From NCBI GenBank assembly GCA_963920635.1, contig OY987302.1:46069500-46133499 (forward strand): 64,000 nt of DNA, written 5' to 3'. The position numbers and the translations under genes are program-made. The notes under the pieces were generated by a model. The model saw nothing but the letters and a program-made list of their open reading frames with translations. It was not told the DNA's origin and made no database searches. This DNA is from Pseudeuparius sepicola. Its lineage: Eukaryota; Arthropoda; Insecta; Coleoptera; Anthribidae. Below, piece by piece: positions 52,946 through 64,000 of the stretch; positions within the stretch are counted from its first letter, which is position 1, and each line of letters starts with the position of its first letter.

Positions 52946-55470
52946 ATTTTTATTTAGGATTTGGTTTACAAGTTATTTCAATTTGTGTGGCTATTTATTA
53001 TAATTTTTTGTTTATTTTAGACTTGGCATCTCTAAACAAATTTTTGCTTTAATTTTGTATCGAGCTCAAATTGGGTCTGAGATTTTTGAGACCACAATGT
53101 GGTAATTTGCCTAATTCAATTTGGAAAATTCTCGGTTTTTAAACTCATGGCTTACGTAGTAAGAAACTGCTGGGCGTAATGTTTCCAAAACCCCCCAAAT
53201 CTGTTAAGATGTTATAAGTTAGGGAAATTAGAAGACTATCTTTACAGAAATCTTATTCCGCATTTGATAAAATAAAAAATTTCAGGCCCAAAATTAACAA
53301 AAAACATTCCGAATAAATCGTAAAATAAGTTGCCACTAAATAAAAATTTCCTAAAAGAATGCTGACGTATCGCTGTACTGTGTGTGAGTGGGAGGCAAGG
53401 CTGCATGGCTAAAACAAACGATACTTTGTCAACGGTTTTAGAATAATAGTTTAAATCTTAAAGAGCCTACACGACTGGGGACGACCGGGAAATAAAAAAA
53501 AACTCAAAATATGGTTTGGTTCCGATTACTGCAACCAACCATCCTATAGTCCACAGTTGCCCAATCCCATACCCCCATTTCTTTAAAATGATGCAAGACG
53601 CATTTACAGAAACGTGAGCCTGCGTTGCTCTACAGTTTGCATTAATTGTTTGGGTCAATCTTGTACGAACATTGAAGGTATCGAAGATGATGAAGATTAT
53701 GACGAAAACATAGAAAAAAAATAACTATTATTAGGGGACACCACTAAAAAGCGCGCCATGTAGGAACTCTACCTCAAGGTGGTGGGGAAATTAAACTAAA
53801 TTAAATTTTGAGTGCTTACTGTATTGGAACTATTGATTTTCTGTGGAGAATTTGATTATGATTAATATTAATAACTAGTGTTTTTCTCAATAAGTTGATA
53901 TTAGTATTATTATTAATAATATTAATTTCGGTGTCATTTTGTCAATATGGCGGCTACCTCCGACATCGCACGCGGGTAAAACTTTGTATGTTCATCGAGA
54001 GGTCTAAATGAAGGAACTAGCTACTTTCAGATTTCCAAGAATTATTTCCTTATTAAAATACTTATCGCCTGGCTTATAAACTTATATTTTTTTACAAGTG
54101 ATATATACCAATTTTTTTATAAAAAAACCTTCAAATTTCCTATACTCTTCCCTGAAATTATCTATTTCTTAGATGTAGAACAAGTTCCTATATCTTGAGC
54201 CTTGCTCTAAAACTTCTGCAAGCAAAGACTTTGCACTAACTTGTACAATTTACATATAAGTAGCCCTTAAATTTTGGTTCTAGTCGAATTAGTTATAGAA
54301 ATGATTTTATACTTGAAGGAACGGTCTATAAAATATAGTGGTACACTCAAAACATTCCAAAGAAAACTTATGAAAGGGAGTGGGCAAAGTTTCTACCAGA
54401 TTGTACTTCACCTACTTATCTACCTATGAGATATTATTTGATAATAATAATCATCTATTATATATCTTTTGAATGCATGACCTCCTAGAAAAAAGCAATA
54501 TTCAAATACTGTAAAACGCTTAATACTCGTTACGTAAAGACAAAATTAATAGAATTTATCTCAGCAACGAACTCGTAGCAATTAGATAATTAGGTGTCAT
54601 TTTAAGGAAAATATTATCATTAGTTGTACCGACAACGGTTACCCAAACAATATCAAATATGCATGAAGTAGAAGCCACTAGAGAGCATTATTCTTATAGG
54701 TTTAATTATTGTATTTCGTAATAAATAGGTATTACTTGTGTTTATTTAATATTTAATGTTATTTAATTTATTTGTGTACGTACTATTTATTGAGTGTTTG
54801 TATTAACTACGACAACGAATCAAATTTACCGATAAAAGTCATTAAATGGGTGTGGTTTTGGAAGGATAGAGTATATTTTTACAAAAAATATGAATATTTC
54901 AAATTATTTTCATATGAGCGTGTTTATGGTATAGGAACAAAATTTAATGATTTTTATTGTATGTCCTTAACTCTAGTCAAAAACGGTATAAATTGAAATA
55001 AACCGCAATTCAATTGCAAAGTATTATACGTTTGCTTCTTAAAGTGTCCCTTTCAATTTTTTATGATGGTATACGCAGTTATTCGGTAATGTCGTATTTG
55101 CGTCTGAGATACAAGTGAAAATTTAAAATTTAAAACAATGTTTCTAAGGCTGAACACACCCTTTGAGGAACATCTAAATTGCAGATGTTCTTTGAGTACC
55201 TAGCATCCCGTTTCCTTCTTTGTTTTATACTATAACGCATTCGCTTTTAAATTGCTGCCAACTAAAACAGTAAGCTGGCTTTTATTCACTTCTATTCAAA
55301 AATGCTTATCCCACTTCGTTGTCCTTTTGTATACGAGGGAAGTTGTGCAAATAAATTTAAACAAAGAATACTTTTAGTTATGCCAGTGCGCAATTACGCT
55401 TCTCCAGCAAGCGATTTACCATAATTTAAAGTGGAAGTTGTAAGTTTTTCATTCCTGAAAACGTAACAAA
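52946..55470. other. No recognised gene
   Basis: AT-rich intergenic DNA. Small open frames at 53467-53658 (minus) and 54772-54996 (plus) carry no recognisable domain. Confidence 0.4.
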
Positions 55471-56651
55471 CAGGGTGTCCGGTTAGTATGGGGCAATATC
55501 GCGGGAGCAGGTAGGGGACGTCAAAATATTACGATTAAGCTTAACAACTATGGGCCAAATCTCGATAGTTACTGAGGCTGTAGCTCTTTTTTGGAAATTG
55601 AATTATGGCAATATCTCCCAAAATAATCAAGCTGCTGAACTGAAATTTGGCACTGGTTTGTTTTTGGGGATGGAGAATAAGCTGAAAATATTAATTTCTA
55701 CTTATCTCACAGAGGACGCCACCTGCACTGTTTTTGGATCTTGCTTTTACTCGTAACTTTTTTGTGATTATCTTTTTGGTTTTGCAGGTCCATCATTTTA
55801 ATGCAACTTTTCATTTGGCAACAAAAGTGTCCTTTTGTTTCATACTGATATAATCAACCGTTTGCGTTGAAATTGGCAAAACATGCCCCAAAACAACTCT
55901 GTTAACTCCAACATTCGAAACCTAAAATTTTCACCTACCGCTTTCAAATATTACAAATTAACCGTGCCGTTTTCAAGTCAGAAAAAAATCCCTATGAACA
56001 ATGTACTAAAAATTATTCACTTTCAAAATTGAACCTATTGAATTTGATACAATATTATGACATCCTATTTCAAGAAAACCAATGGTGTTTTTACCAATGC
56101 CCATTTGGAATTTTTTTCTTTATTTTGCTGTACCAGTTGATCTGTAGCATTTAAAAGCGGTATGTGAAAATTTTATGTTTGAAATGTTGAAGTTAACAGG
56201 AGTTTTGGAGCACCTTTTCTTAATTTCAATATAAACGGTTGATTTTAGTATACACCTTTGTTTGCAACTGAAAAGATGCTCTAAAATGATGGACCTGCAA
56301 GACTAAAAAGAGAACTTGAAAAAAGTTACGAGTAAAAGGAAGATCCAAAAACAGCGCAAGTGGCGCCCTCTGTGAGACACGTATAAATTGACATTTTCAG
56401 CTTATTTTCCATCTAAAAAAACATAGCAGTGCCAAATTTCAGTTCAGCAGCTTGATTATTTTGGGAGATATTGCCATAAAACAATTTAAAAAAGAGAACT
56501 ACAACCTCAGAAACTATTGAGATTGAGAACTACAACGCCATGTACCTCAGTAACTATTGAGATTTGACCCATAGTTATTAAGCTCAATCGTAATATTTTG
56601 ACGTCATCTACCTGCTCCCGCGAGATTGCCCCATACTTACCGAACACCCTG
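55471..56651. mobile_element. Palindromic element, copy C
   Basis: CAGGGTGTCCGGTTAGTATG at the left pairs with the inverse of CAGGGTGTTCGGTAAGTATG at the right, which borders TA; the left border is AA, probably a changed TA. The arms are inverted copies, and the core (ATAATCAACCGTTTGCGTTG) is that of copies A and B. No transposase is encoded. The right end abuts element L at 56656. Confidence 0.8.
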
Positions 56652-56655
56652 TATA

Positions 56656-57082
56656 CACAGTGTCTCACTTAAGAGTGAAACAACCTTATAACTTCTTTAT
56701 TTTTTAACCGACCAGAACGCAATTTTTACCACAAGTAAATGGCATTGCTGCCTACTTATTTCCAAAAAATTAGTTGTCTACATCAAAGTCAAAGACACCT
56801 GCGATGCCACAATCGAAGCTAAAAATCCATAAGTTATATTAGGCTTTTTTTTTTTCAAAAAAATGTACAAAAAAAAAAGTTTTTCAGAATCGATCCAGAA
56901 CATTAAATCCAAAATTTTGTCAAAATCAGAAAATATTAAATAAAAAAAAAAGTCAAAAATACAATTTGTTTTGTAGCTTTTTGGAAATAAGTAGGCCATA
57001 ATGCTATCTACCTTTGGTAAAAATTTCGTTCTGATCTGTTAAAAATTAAAGAAGTTGTTTCGCTCTTAAGTGAGACACTCTG
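56656..57082. mobile_element. Palindromic element L, TA-flanked
   Basis: CACAGTGTCTCACTTAAGAG at the left pairs with CTCTTAAGTGAGACACTCTG at the right, with TA at 56654-56655 and 57083-57084. The arms extend to about 200 bases each (CTACTTATTTCCAAAAA with its inverse near 56985). It is only four bases from copy C. Confidence 0.75.
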
Positions 57083-57524
57083 TATATCGCTCATCCGCCC
57101 TACCTAGTACAAAACGAAGGTTTTGGTTTTATTGATCTTGATTCTGTCGATTTTACGTTTTTAATTGTATCAAGTAGTATCAGTATCCATATAAATAGTG
57201 CCAAAGAGTGGCATCTACAGTGTTACCTAATTTAGCTAATATCGGATATAGTATTTTTTTGCAGCAACTTAAGCGATGAGGCATATTGCATGTGAGTGCA
57301 CACGTTGTGGCACAAAGCGAAGCCGAGTGCCTTCAAGTGCGCGAAATGTACACCATAGTTTGTGCAAATCTTGGATAATATTTGAAAAAAGTGGAATTCA
57401 AAACTTGTGCCTAACAACATTGCTTTCGCTGCTCTTGACTTTACTTGACACGGCAGTGTAAAACAGCTTCAAATTCCACTAGTGCGCAACACAATGTCAA
57501 TTTGGACGTTAACTGGCAAAGCCA
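57083..57524. other. No recognised gene
   Basis: Overlapping 61- and 62-codon frames on opposite strands have no recognisable domain. Confidence 0.35.
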
Positions 57525-57717
57525 AGATCTGTAAAGTAAGAAGGTTGCCTCTTGTTGAGAGAGAGCGTTCTGGATGACGTCATGGGAATGCTGGCAATAA
57601 TCGTCGGCAAGGGCAACACACGGGGCAACGGCAATCACATCATCTGACAGTATTCCTGTGACGTCAGCGTTTGCTCTCTCTCTCTACGTTAGTGGGTAAC
57701 CTTCTTACTTTCCGGGT
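57525..57717. mobile_element. Small MITE-like inverted-repeat unit
   Basis: AAAGTAAGAAGGTTGCC at about 57532 pairs with GGTAACCTTCTTACTTT at about 57694. Inside are GAGAGAGAGCG and CGTTTGCTCTCTCTC in inverse order and two TGACGTCA-like sites. It is about 190 bp and non-coding. Confidence 0.5.
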
Positions 57718-60700
57718 CTTGGGCAAAGCCACCCATTGTAAAATTGTCAGCTATAAATAAATCGAAATTGTCACTGATGTAGGACATGCAGGTATTATAA
57801 TAAACGACATCACGTGATGTTTTTATGGATGACTTAGCTACTTTGCTGCGCGCAAAACCAAGTTCTTTAATTTAGTTCAGAACAAATTGTAACACTATCG
57901 GTAGCAGGGAAAATTTTATACATTACGCCATACGTGTCCTCATTTTTGGTCATAGAGATAATTTTTAAGAGCCAAGGCGCACTGCTGTAACTTCCTTAAC
58001 CAAAAAATGCACTTACGCTTCTTGTACCTAATGTAAATAAGTGTTTCTCATATTTTTAACATTTACAAGCAGTCCAAATTGTCGTTTCCATGGCAAGCAT
58101 GTCGAGGGAAGAAGTAGTGTACTGCAAAAATATTTCCTACCGTGGAAGAACACTGCAACTATTAAAATATATAGACATCTATCATCTATGTTAATTTAAC
58201 TTATTAACCATAAAATGAACTTCTGTCCTCGTATATCATATTCTAGTCATGGTCTGTGTTAACTGTACATTTTACAATGTATTATAAACTTTGATATGCG
58301 ATATGCGCCATATTATTCAAATCGAATAAGGCTTATATGCATGCACACCTTTGATGCATACTCTATCCAGAATTCAATATCGGAAAAGGTCAGAGATGTT
58401 AATAAACTCTGTGTAAGGACGGTCACCCAATCAATTTGACAGTTTCATATAACTCGGTAGTTTAAAAGAGGGGACCTAATAAAAATGATAGAATAAAACG
58501 TCACGTTCGAGATATTGCGTTCGACGTTCCAGGGTATATACCCACCTACTTTCAATTTATTGTATTGGAAAAGATATCCTGCCAAATCAGAATCACTTGG
58601 GCAGATATGGAACGCAAATCCTATAATCGAGTTCGGCAGAGATATCAGGTTCAGTCATGTGCATACATTGCTGACGATTTTATTAAAGACGATATTAGAC
58701 TGTGGCATAGTTTCCGAAAGTTATTTCGATCTGACCAATAAAAATAAGGCGTTAATCTAATAGAACACCCACTTTGACATTAAATGTAAAAATATAAACT
58801 GTATAACTACTATTTAAGTATGCTATTTGACTCATTCGAACAGTGTTTGTTATCAGTTTTCTACCTACATTACTTCTATCATTCATGATATAAGAGATTG
58901 AAAATGGTTTTTAGGTGCTGTTCTAATGAACAACTAATATCCTTGAATAACTTAACTAAAGTGATATTTAACACAAAAGGCATGCTTAGTACAGTTTGTT
59001 AAAGCCTTAAATTATACAAGAGAACTATATTTTTACCAAATTTTCGAGAATTCTTCATTATTAAGCATACTCTTCAACCTGTAGTTTTAACATGTACCTA
59101 ATAAAATATTTGGATACTAGATGTCATGTTGTAGCCTTTAACATTGAATTTTACATGGATATATATTATTAATATATTTGTAAATAAATAAATATATCGC
59201 TAATAATAACTTATTATTTGCCATGGAAATTTCAGCTCACTTGCATGCATGGAACACTACGTCGATCTTTCTAGTAATTCTGACTTTAATTCACTGTTTG
59301 CTACATGACAAAACAGTATACCGAGGATAAGGGATAACTTGTCATTTTTGGCACAAATAGGAAAGAAAGCAATAAGAGATTAATGTAAAGTCAATCATTA
59401 AGTAGAGAAAGTACCTAACTATACATAGTGGAATGTTTATATAGCGGTTATAGCGTATGCATGTATTTATCTAGAGCAAATATGCATATTCTATTCACTC
59501 TAGCCCAAAGAAGCAATAAAATATTTTTAATCTGTTGTATGCGTAATTTATTTAAATAACCGCTCTTTTCCCTGCATCCTGTACATATCCCTCAGAAAAA
59601 ATGATGAGAAATTTTATAAAAGTTCAAGGAATTATATTTCAAAAATCGCAGGACTCATCGAATTTGTTTAATTTTGAGTTCAAATTCATTTTCTGATCAC
59701 CATTAGTGTCAATTCTCGTCGTCAATTATACAAGCTAATTCAGTACTGATATAAAAAAATTTAACCACATTTGAAAAAATATCCTACCTAACACAAATCG
59801 GAATAAAAAAAATTGGAAAGGCAACAAACAAAATAAAAATATTTTCAGAAGTAATTTTCAGTAATTAAAACAAAGTCACTGTTAAAACTAAGCACGAAAT
59901 CTGCAAACGCACCAAAAACCCACTACCTGTCACTCTGTTTAGAGGAGCGGTTCAAAAAATGCCACCAACAACTTGACTACACAGACTACACCAAGTTCAA
60001 GTTCTGTTCGTGCTGCTTTTAGAGTCAACTATATTAATCACTAAAATAGTTCAATTTTCTTTTATAGCTGATATATATGTAACCGATTTTTGTAGACAAA
60101 CTTTGACTTTTTGTAGAAAAAGTCATTTCAGGGCAATAAGTTCCTTTAAACATGCGTGTACGTTTTCCCTAGTGTTTGAGATAGAAAGCGTTTAAGAAAA
60201 TAATTATTTTTCATATTTTATTTCTATCAAATTGAGACTCAGTATGATCGTCGCGCCCTGAGGATGTCCCGTGCAATCGAGGCCGAAATCTTGGAACGAG
60301 AAGTTTCGCTGACGCAGAATCCATCCGGAAGAAACTTAAAATAAAAGAAATTAAAATAAGTACGATTCCTGGTGTGGATAGGTAGGTACATTTTCGACAA
60401 ATAATATGGCAAATTCGGGCAAATAGAGAGTACTACATTTGTAGTAAGTCAAATTTTTGTTAGAATTTTTCACAAAATGCCCCGTCAGGCAAATGATGAT
60501 TACCTCTCTTATGGTTAAATTTTCATCAAAATATAAACATCAAACTGCGTTTTGTGAAACAGAGCAATCACTTATAATTGAAATGGCAGCTAGGGTCAAT
60601 TTCATAATACATATAACTAAAGTATCTTTGATTTTAATTAGGTAAAGAAAATATTGCAACAATATTAAACAATGTTTCAATTATTGCAATAACTTCTTTA

Positions 60701-60754
60701 ATTTTAAAGGGTATTTTAGTTTGTTTATTAATCATTTTTTACTTAAATTTTCGT
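57718..60754. other. No recognised gene; AT-rich DNA
   Basis: A plus-strand frame at 58515-58760 (81 codons) is the most protein-like in composition but has no recognised domain or splice context. A structured-looking spot at 60248-60314 is discussed as a finding. Nothing else was recognised. Confidence 0.4.
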
Positions 60755-61500
60755 CCTTTGAAAAGCCCAAAATGAATACAAGTCGACAGCCTGCCGCCAA
60801 GCAAGAAAATCTAGCTAGGTACTTCAAGTTATTAATATGATTTTACATACAGCCAGATATAAAACTAAGTTCTTTGCTTCCCTCGACGATTCTAGGCATC
60901 TTGAAGCTTCAAATTGTAGAAGGAACCAATAACTTCTTTCGCTTCTTCGCTTCGAACTTTTACAAATGTTAACACTAACACTACCCGCACTATAGAAACT
61001 AATTCTAAAGTCTATCCAAGTTACAGCGGCAGTAGATATAAACAAAGTCACATGACCGCATTGCGATCGATTACCAGGGTCTGACTAATATAAGATTCCC
61101 AGTGGCTTGTAATTCTGAACTAATTCTTTTAGAAGTTCCAAAAATTGTGTTTTTGCCTTTCGTGGATCTTTATAATTTTTCTTAAATTAAGTATCAAAAT
61201 AAATTTACCGAATATACTGCTCGCGATTTGATCTAAAATATGCAGGAAACTCGACTGAGGGAAGAGCCGGCCCTGCATTCTGCTCGCCGCGTAAACACTT
61301 GACATTTTATGACGGCCAGACCAATAAGAGAATAGGTCACGTGGTGGCCAATGTTTTGATCCACTGCCTCTGTAACTTGGATAGACTTTAGTAATGTTTC
61401 TTATGTAAAATCAACTGACATGACAGAGAGTGACAGGCCACGCCGCGCAGACCCGCAAGCCATGTTGCCAGTTTTCTTAACTTCAGGGCTTGCCTAAAGT
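60755..61500. repeat. Dispersed repeat, second copy (also 7185-7620)
   Basis: The shared strings occur in the same order and orientation as at 7185-7620. This copy is longer, with extra text between the shared blocks (about 61000-61390). Confidence 0.55.
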
Positions 61501-61699
61501 CGGCTGTGATGGTATTGTCAACGTTGCTTATTTTCGAAAATAAAAATGTTCCAAGTTTCTTTCGTTTTATGTTTTCGTTTTCAAAGAAGTATAATAAAAA
61601 AATATCGTATATTAAACGTCCAGAAATAGATTTTTCCGTGCTTGCATGACTTCCCGAGAATTTGTCACACGCGCACGAAAAAATCCTTCTTTCACTATA

Positions 61700-62880
61700 C
61701 AGGGTGATTCAGTTTTAATCTGCAACACTTCAACAGGTGATAGAAAACCAAAAAATAACCGCACTTTCTTCTATAAACTATATCATTTTAAGGCCTTATA
61801 AAAAAGTTACAGGGTGTTAAAATTGCAATAAATATGTGGAATTTATTGAATATTTTACAAACTAGTTGACATATTTAAGTCATATTTGGTACACGTTATA
61901 ACGGCTTGGGTTAGCATAAAACCTGTTAATATCAAACATCTTGAACAACCAGTCGCGTAGAAATGGGTAATTAGTATAATTTATTTTAGAAAAATATAGA
62001 ACCACCTTGTATAGCAATAAAATGTATTCAAATTCTTATGTAAATTTTTATTGTAAACAAAAACGTTCTCTAGGCATTTTTTCATATGTGTCGTGGTTTC
62101 ATAGCAAATTTGATTTTTTCGTATTATTTCGGGGTACTTCTGAAAAATTAACTTAAAACTTTTCTCCATAAGTAACACTTAAAGTAGAAAAAATGTGTTT
62201 GCTACCTGAAATAAAGTAACTTTTTCCAATAAACTCACCTATTTAAGGCTATACTTTTGAAGGTACAGGGTCTAAAACATTTAAGGAAGATACAATTAAT
62301 GTTACGCTCTGTATCTTGAAAAGTAAAACCTTGAATGGGTAAGTTTATTGGGAAAGTTACTGTATTTAAAGTAAAAAACACATTTTTTCCACTTTTAGTG
62401 TTACTTATATGGAGAAAAGTTTTAAGTTAATTTTTCAGAAGTACCCCTAAATAATACGAAAAAATCAAATTTGCTATGAGACCATGACACATATGAAAAA
62501 ATGCCTAGAGAACGTTTTTGTTTACAATAAAAATTTACATAAGAATTTGAATACATTTTATTGCTATACAAGGCGGTTCTATTTTTTTTTCTAAAATAAA
62601 TTCTACTAATTACCCATTTCTACGCCACTGGTTGTTCAAGATGGTTGATATTAACAGGTTTTATGCTAACCCATACCGTTATAACGTGTACCAAATATGA
62701 CTTATATATCTCAACTAGTTTGTAAAATATTCAATAAATTCCACATACTTCTTGCAACTTTAACACCCTGTAACTTTTTTATAAGGCCTTAAAATGATAT
62801 AGTTTATAGAAGAAAGTACGGTTATTTTTTGGTTTTCTATCACCTGTTGAAGTGTTGCAGATTAAAACTGAATCACCCTG
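61700..62880. mobile_element. Near-perfect 1.18-kb palindrome, element M, TA-flanked
   Basis: CAGGGTGATTCAGTTTTAAT (61700) pairs with ATTAAAACTGAATCACCCTG (ending 62880), with TA on both outer sides. The arms match almost without interruption to a short centre near 62290, far better than most other palindromes here. A second CAGGGTGTTAAA terminus occurs inside each arm (61810 and 62770). No protein is encoded; the 65-codon minus frame is arm sequence. Confidence 0.85.
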
Positions 62881-62882
62881 TA

Positions 62883-64000
62883 TATGTCCCATAATGTCCT
62901 ATAATTCTCCCAATCCAGAATACCGCACTACATTTCTATTATTTAACAAGAAATCTTTTGATAAATTCAATTTAAAATCATCTTCTTTTGACACGTGTGG
63001 GTATGACAATAAATTCATGGATTTGGGAATAAGTCCTATAGGGTGTTCCAAATTATATGTTTGTCGTGGGAAATTGAAAACACTTTTCTGCTTCCTGTTG
63101 TCTACCTACTAACGTACTAATGATGCTGGTGTCCTGGTCAGTACACAAAGCGTTGGAAACGTTGGAGTGCTCGGCTGGAAAATAATGAAAGAAACGTTTC
63201 TAGCTGACAGGACTACCTGTCTTCACATATCCATACCCATACCTGGACCGACACTAATATAGTGTTGGTCCAGCCCATAGTTGTTGAATAGTAGTTGATT
63301 AGTAGACAGACAAGGACTAGGGTAAATATTATGGGAAGGCTAGAGCATTATCTCATTTGGAAGAAGAAGAAAAAAACACTCGGTAACTTTCACCTTTTTC
63401 CTTTTGCTACTTTCTGTCAGATGACAGCTAAAGAAAGACTACATCGTTGACTGATATATAATTAAAGACTGCTCACGTCTGCCACATTTTTGGCTCACCA
63501 TGCGCTTTCCGAAGATAAAATACAATGCAGAATACATTGTTAGCCATCAGAGCCATCTGTTTTCCAGGACATAAAGCTATAGCCGTGAGAAGTCTTTATA
63601 AAAATAAACAAAAATTCCATACGCATTACTTTCTGCAATAAATTACTTACCATTTTTCCTAAGACTTTTTTTGAAACTAGGAATTTAAAAAACTGGTTCA
63701 AACTCATTTTATTAAAATGTTCAGATAAAACTACATACGTAGCTTTGTCGTTTCAGTGGTGGGCCGTGATTACAAAATGTTGCCCGTACATGTCTTACTT
63801 AATAAAGATCTCCACCCTCCGCAAGGCCGAGAAAAACCACTTAGCGCCCCCCCCCCCCCCCCCCCCACTTAAGCCCTGGACATTACAGAGTCACTGTTTA
63901 ATTTTTATTTCTTATTGCCGTGTTGGAAAAACTAAATGCGCTCGCGTTCGTGCTTATCGCGTCTCGCATCTGCCCATTTTAAGGAAATCAGTTTGCAGCT
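62883..64000. other. No recognised gene; poly-C tract
   Basis: The sequence includes a run of about 21 C residues at 63847-63867. A plus-strand frame of 86 codons at 62852-63112 starts inside element M's arm and has no recognisable domain. Confidence 0.4.

Larger units (their letters stand above)
51541..53960. repeat. Outer inverted repeat around a mosaic of repeats
   Basis: TAGCCGCCATATTGACAAAA (51552) and the inverse near 53935-53955 form a short inverted pair, continued loosely inward (GAAATTAAGATTTT with AATATTAATTTCGG). Between them lie a dispersed-repeat copy and a truncated palindrome. It may be one old element invaded by others. Confidence 0.4.

Overview
The window looks like AT-rich nuclear DNA from an insect. 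It has intron-split coding sequence with GT..AG junctions, Ty3/gypsy, Tc1/mariner and hAT type mobile elements, and a nuclear copy of mitochondrial nad5 that reads correctly only with the invertebrate mitochondrial code. Nothing is bacterial: there are no operons, ribosome binding sites or CRISPR arrays.

Only one host gene is recognised. It is the 3' part of a Scratch-family (Snail superfamily) zinc-finger transcription factor on the + strand, in four exons: 30285-30544, 36101-36289, 36885-37211 and 50393-50986. The last exon holds all five zinc fingers and the stop codon. The 5' exon or exons with the start codon were not found and may lie upstream of the window. The introns are 5.6 kb, 0.6 kb and 13.2 kb.

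Layout. 1-30.2 kb: gene-poor DNA upstream of the first visible exon, dominated by palindromic (foldback) non-autonomous elements with CAGGGTG-like ends at TA sites (756-1863, 3.66-4.15 kb, 7.7-8.7 kb, 12.5-15.3 kb, 24.9-25.7 kb, 27.2-27.6 kb). It also holds a decayed errantivirus-like LTR/gag remnant (5.2-7.1 kb), decayed transposase pieces (17.3 kb and 21.1-22.3 kb), a tRNA-Pro-like sequence (10.9 kb), and an intact-looking hAT element with an 8-bp target duplication (28992-30176) just in front of the exon. 30.5-50.4 kb: scratch introns. They hold a 1.7-kb palindrome built on 21-bp tandem repeats (31.8-33.5 kb), a decayed mariner-like element with its transposase (33977-35535), a hAT-like MITE (37781-38452), a complete and very young Ty3/gypsy retrotransposon on the minus strand (38933-47485), a pogo/Tigger-like MITE (47496-47971) and the nad5 insertion (48.7-49.0 kb). 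51-64 kb: downstream DNA with four more palindromic elements (52.4, 55.5, 56.7 and 61.7 kb) and copies of dispersed repeats also seen in the left half.

The retrotransposon is the only element that looks able to make a full set of proteins: gag and pol overlap in a -1 frame arrangement, all catalytic motifs are present, and there is no envelope gene. The most unusual signal overall is the density of long palindromes, several of them nested one inside another. I did not find a defined new gene system.
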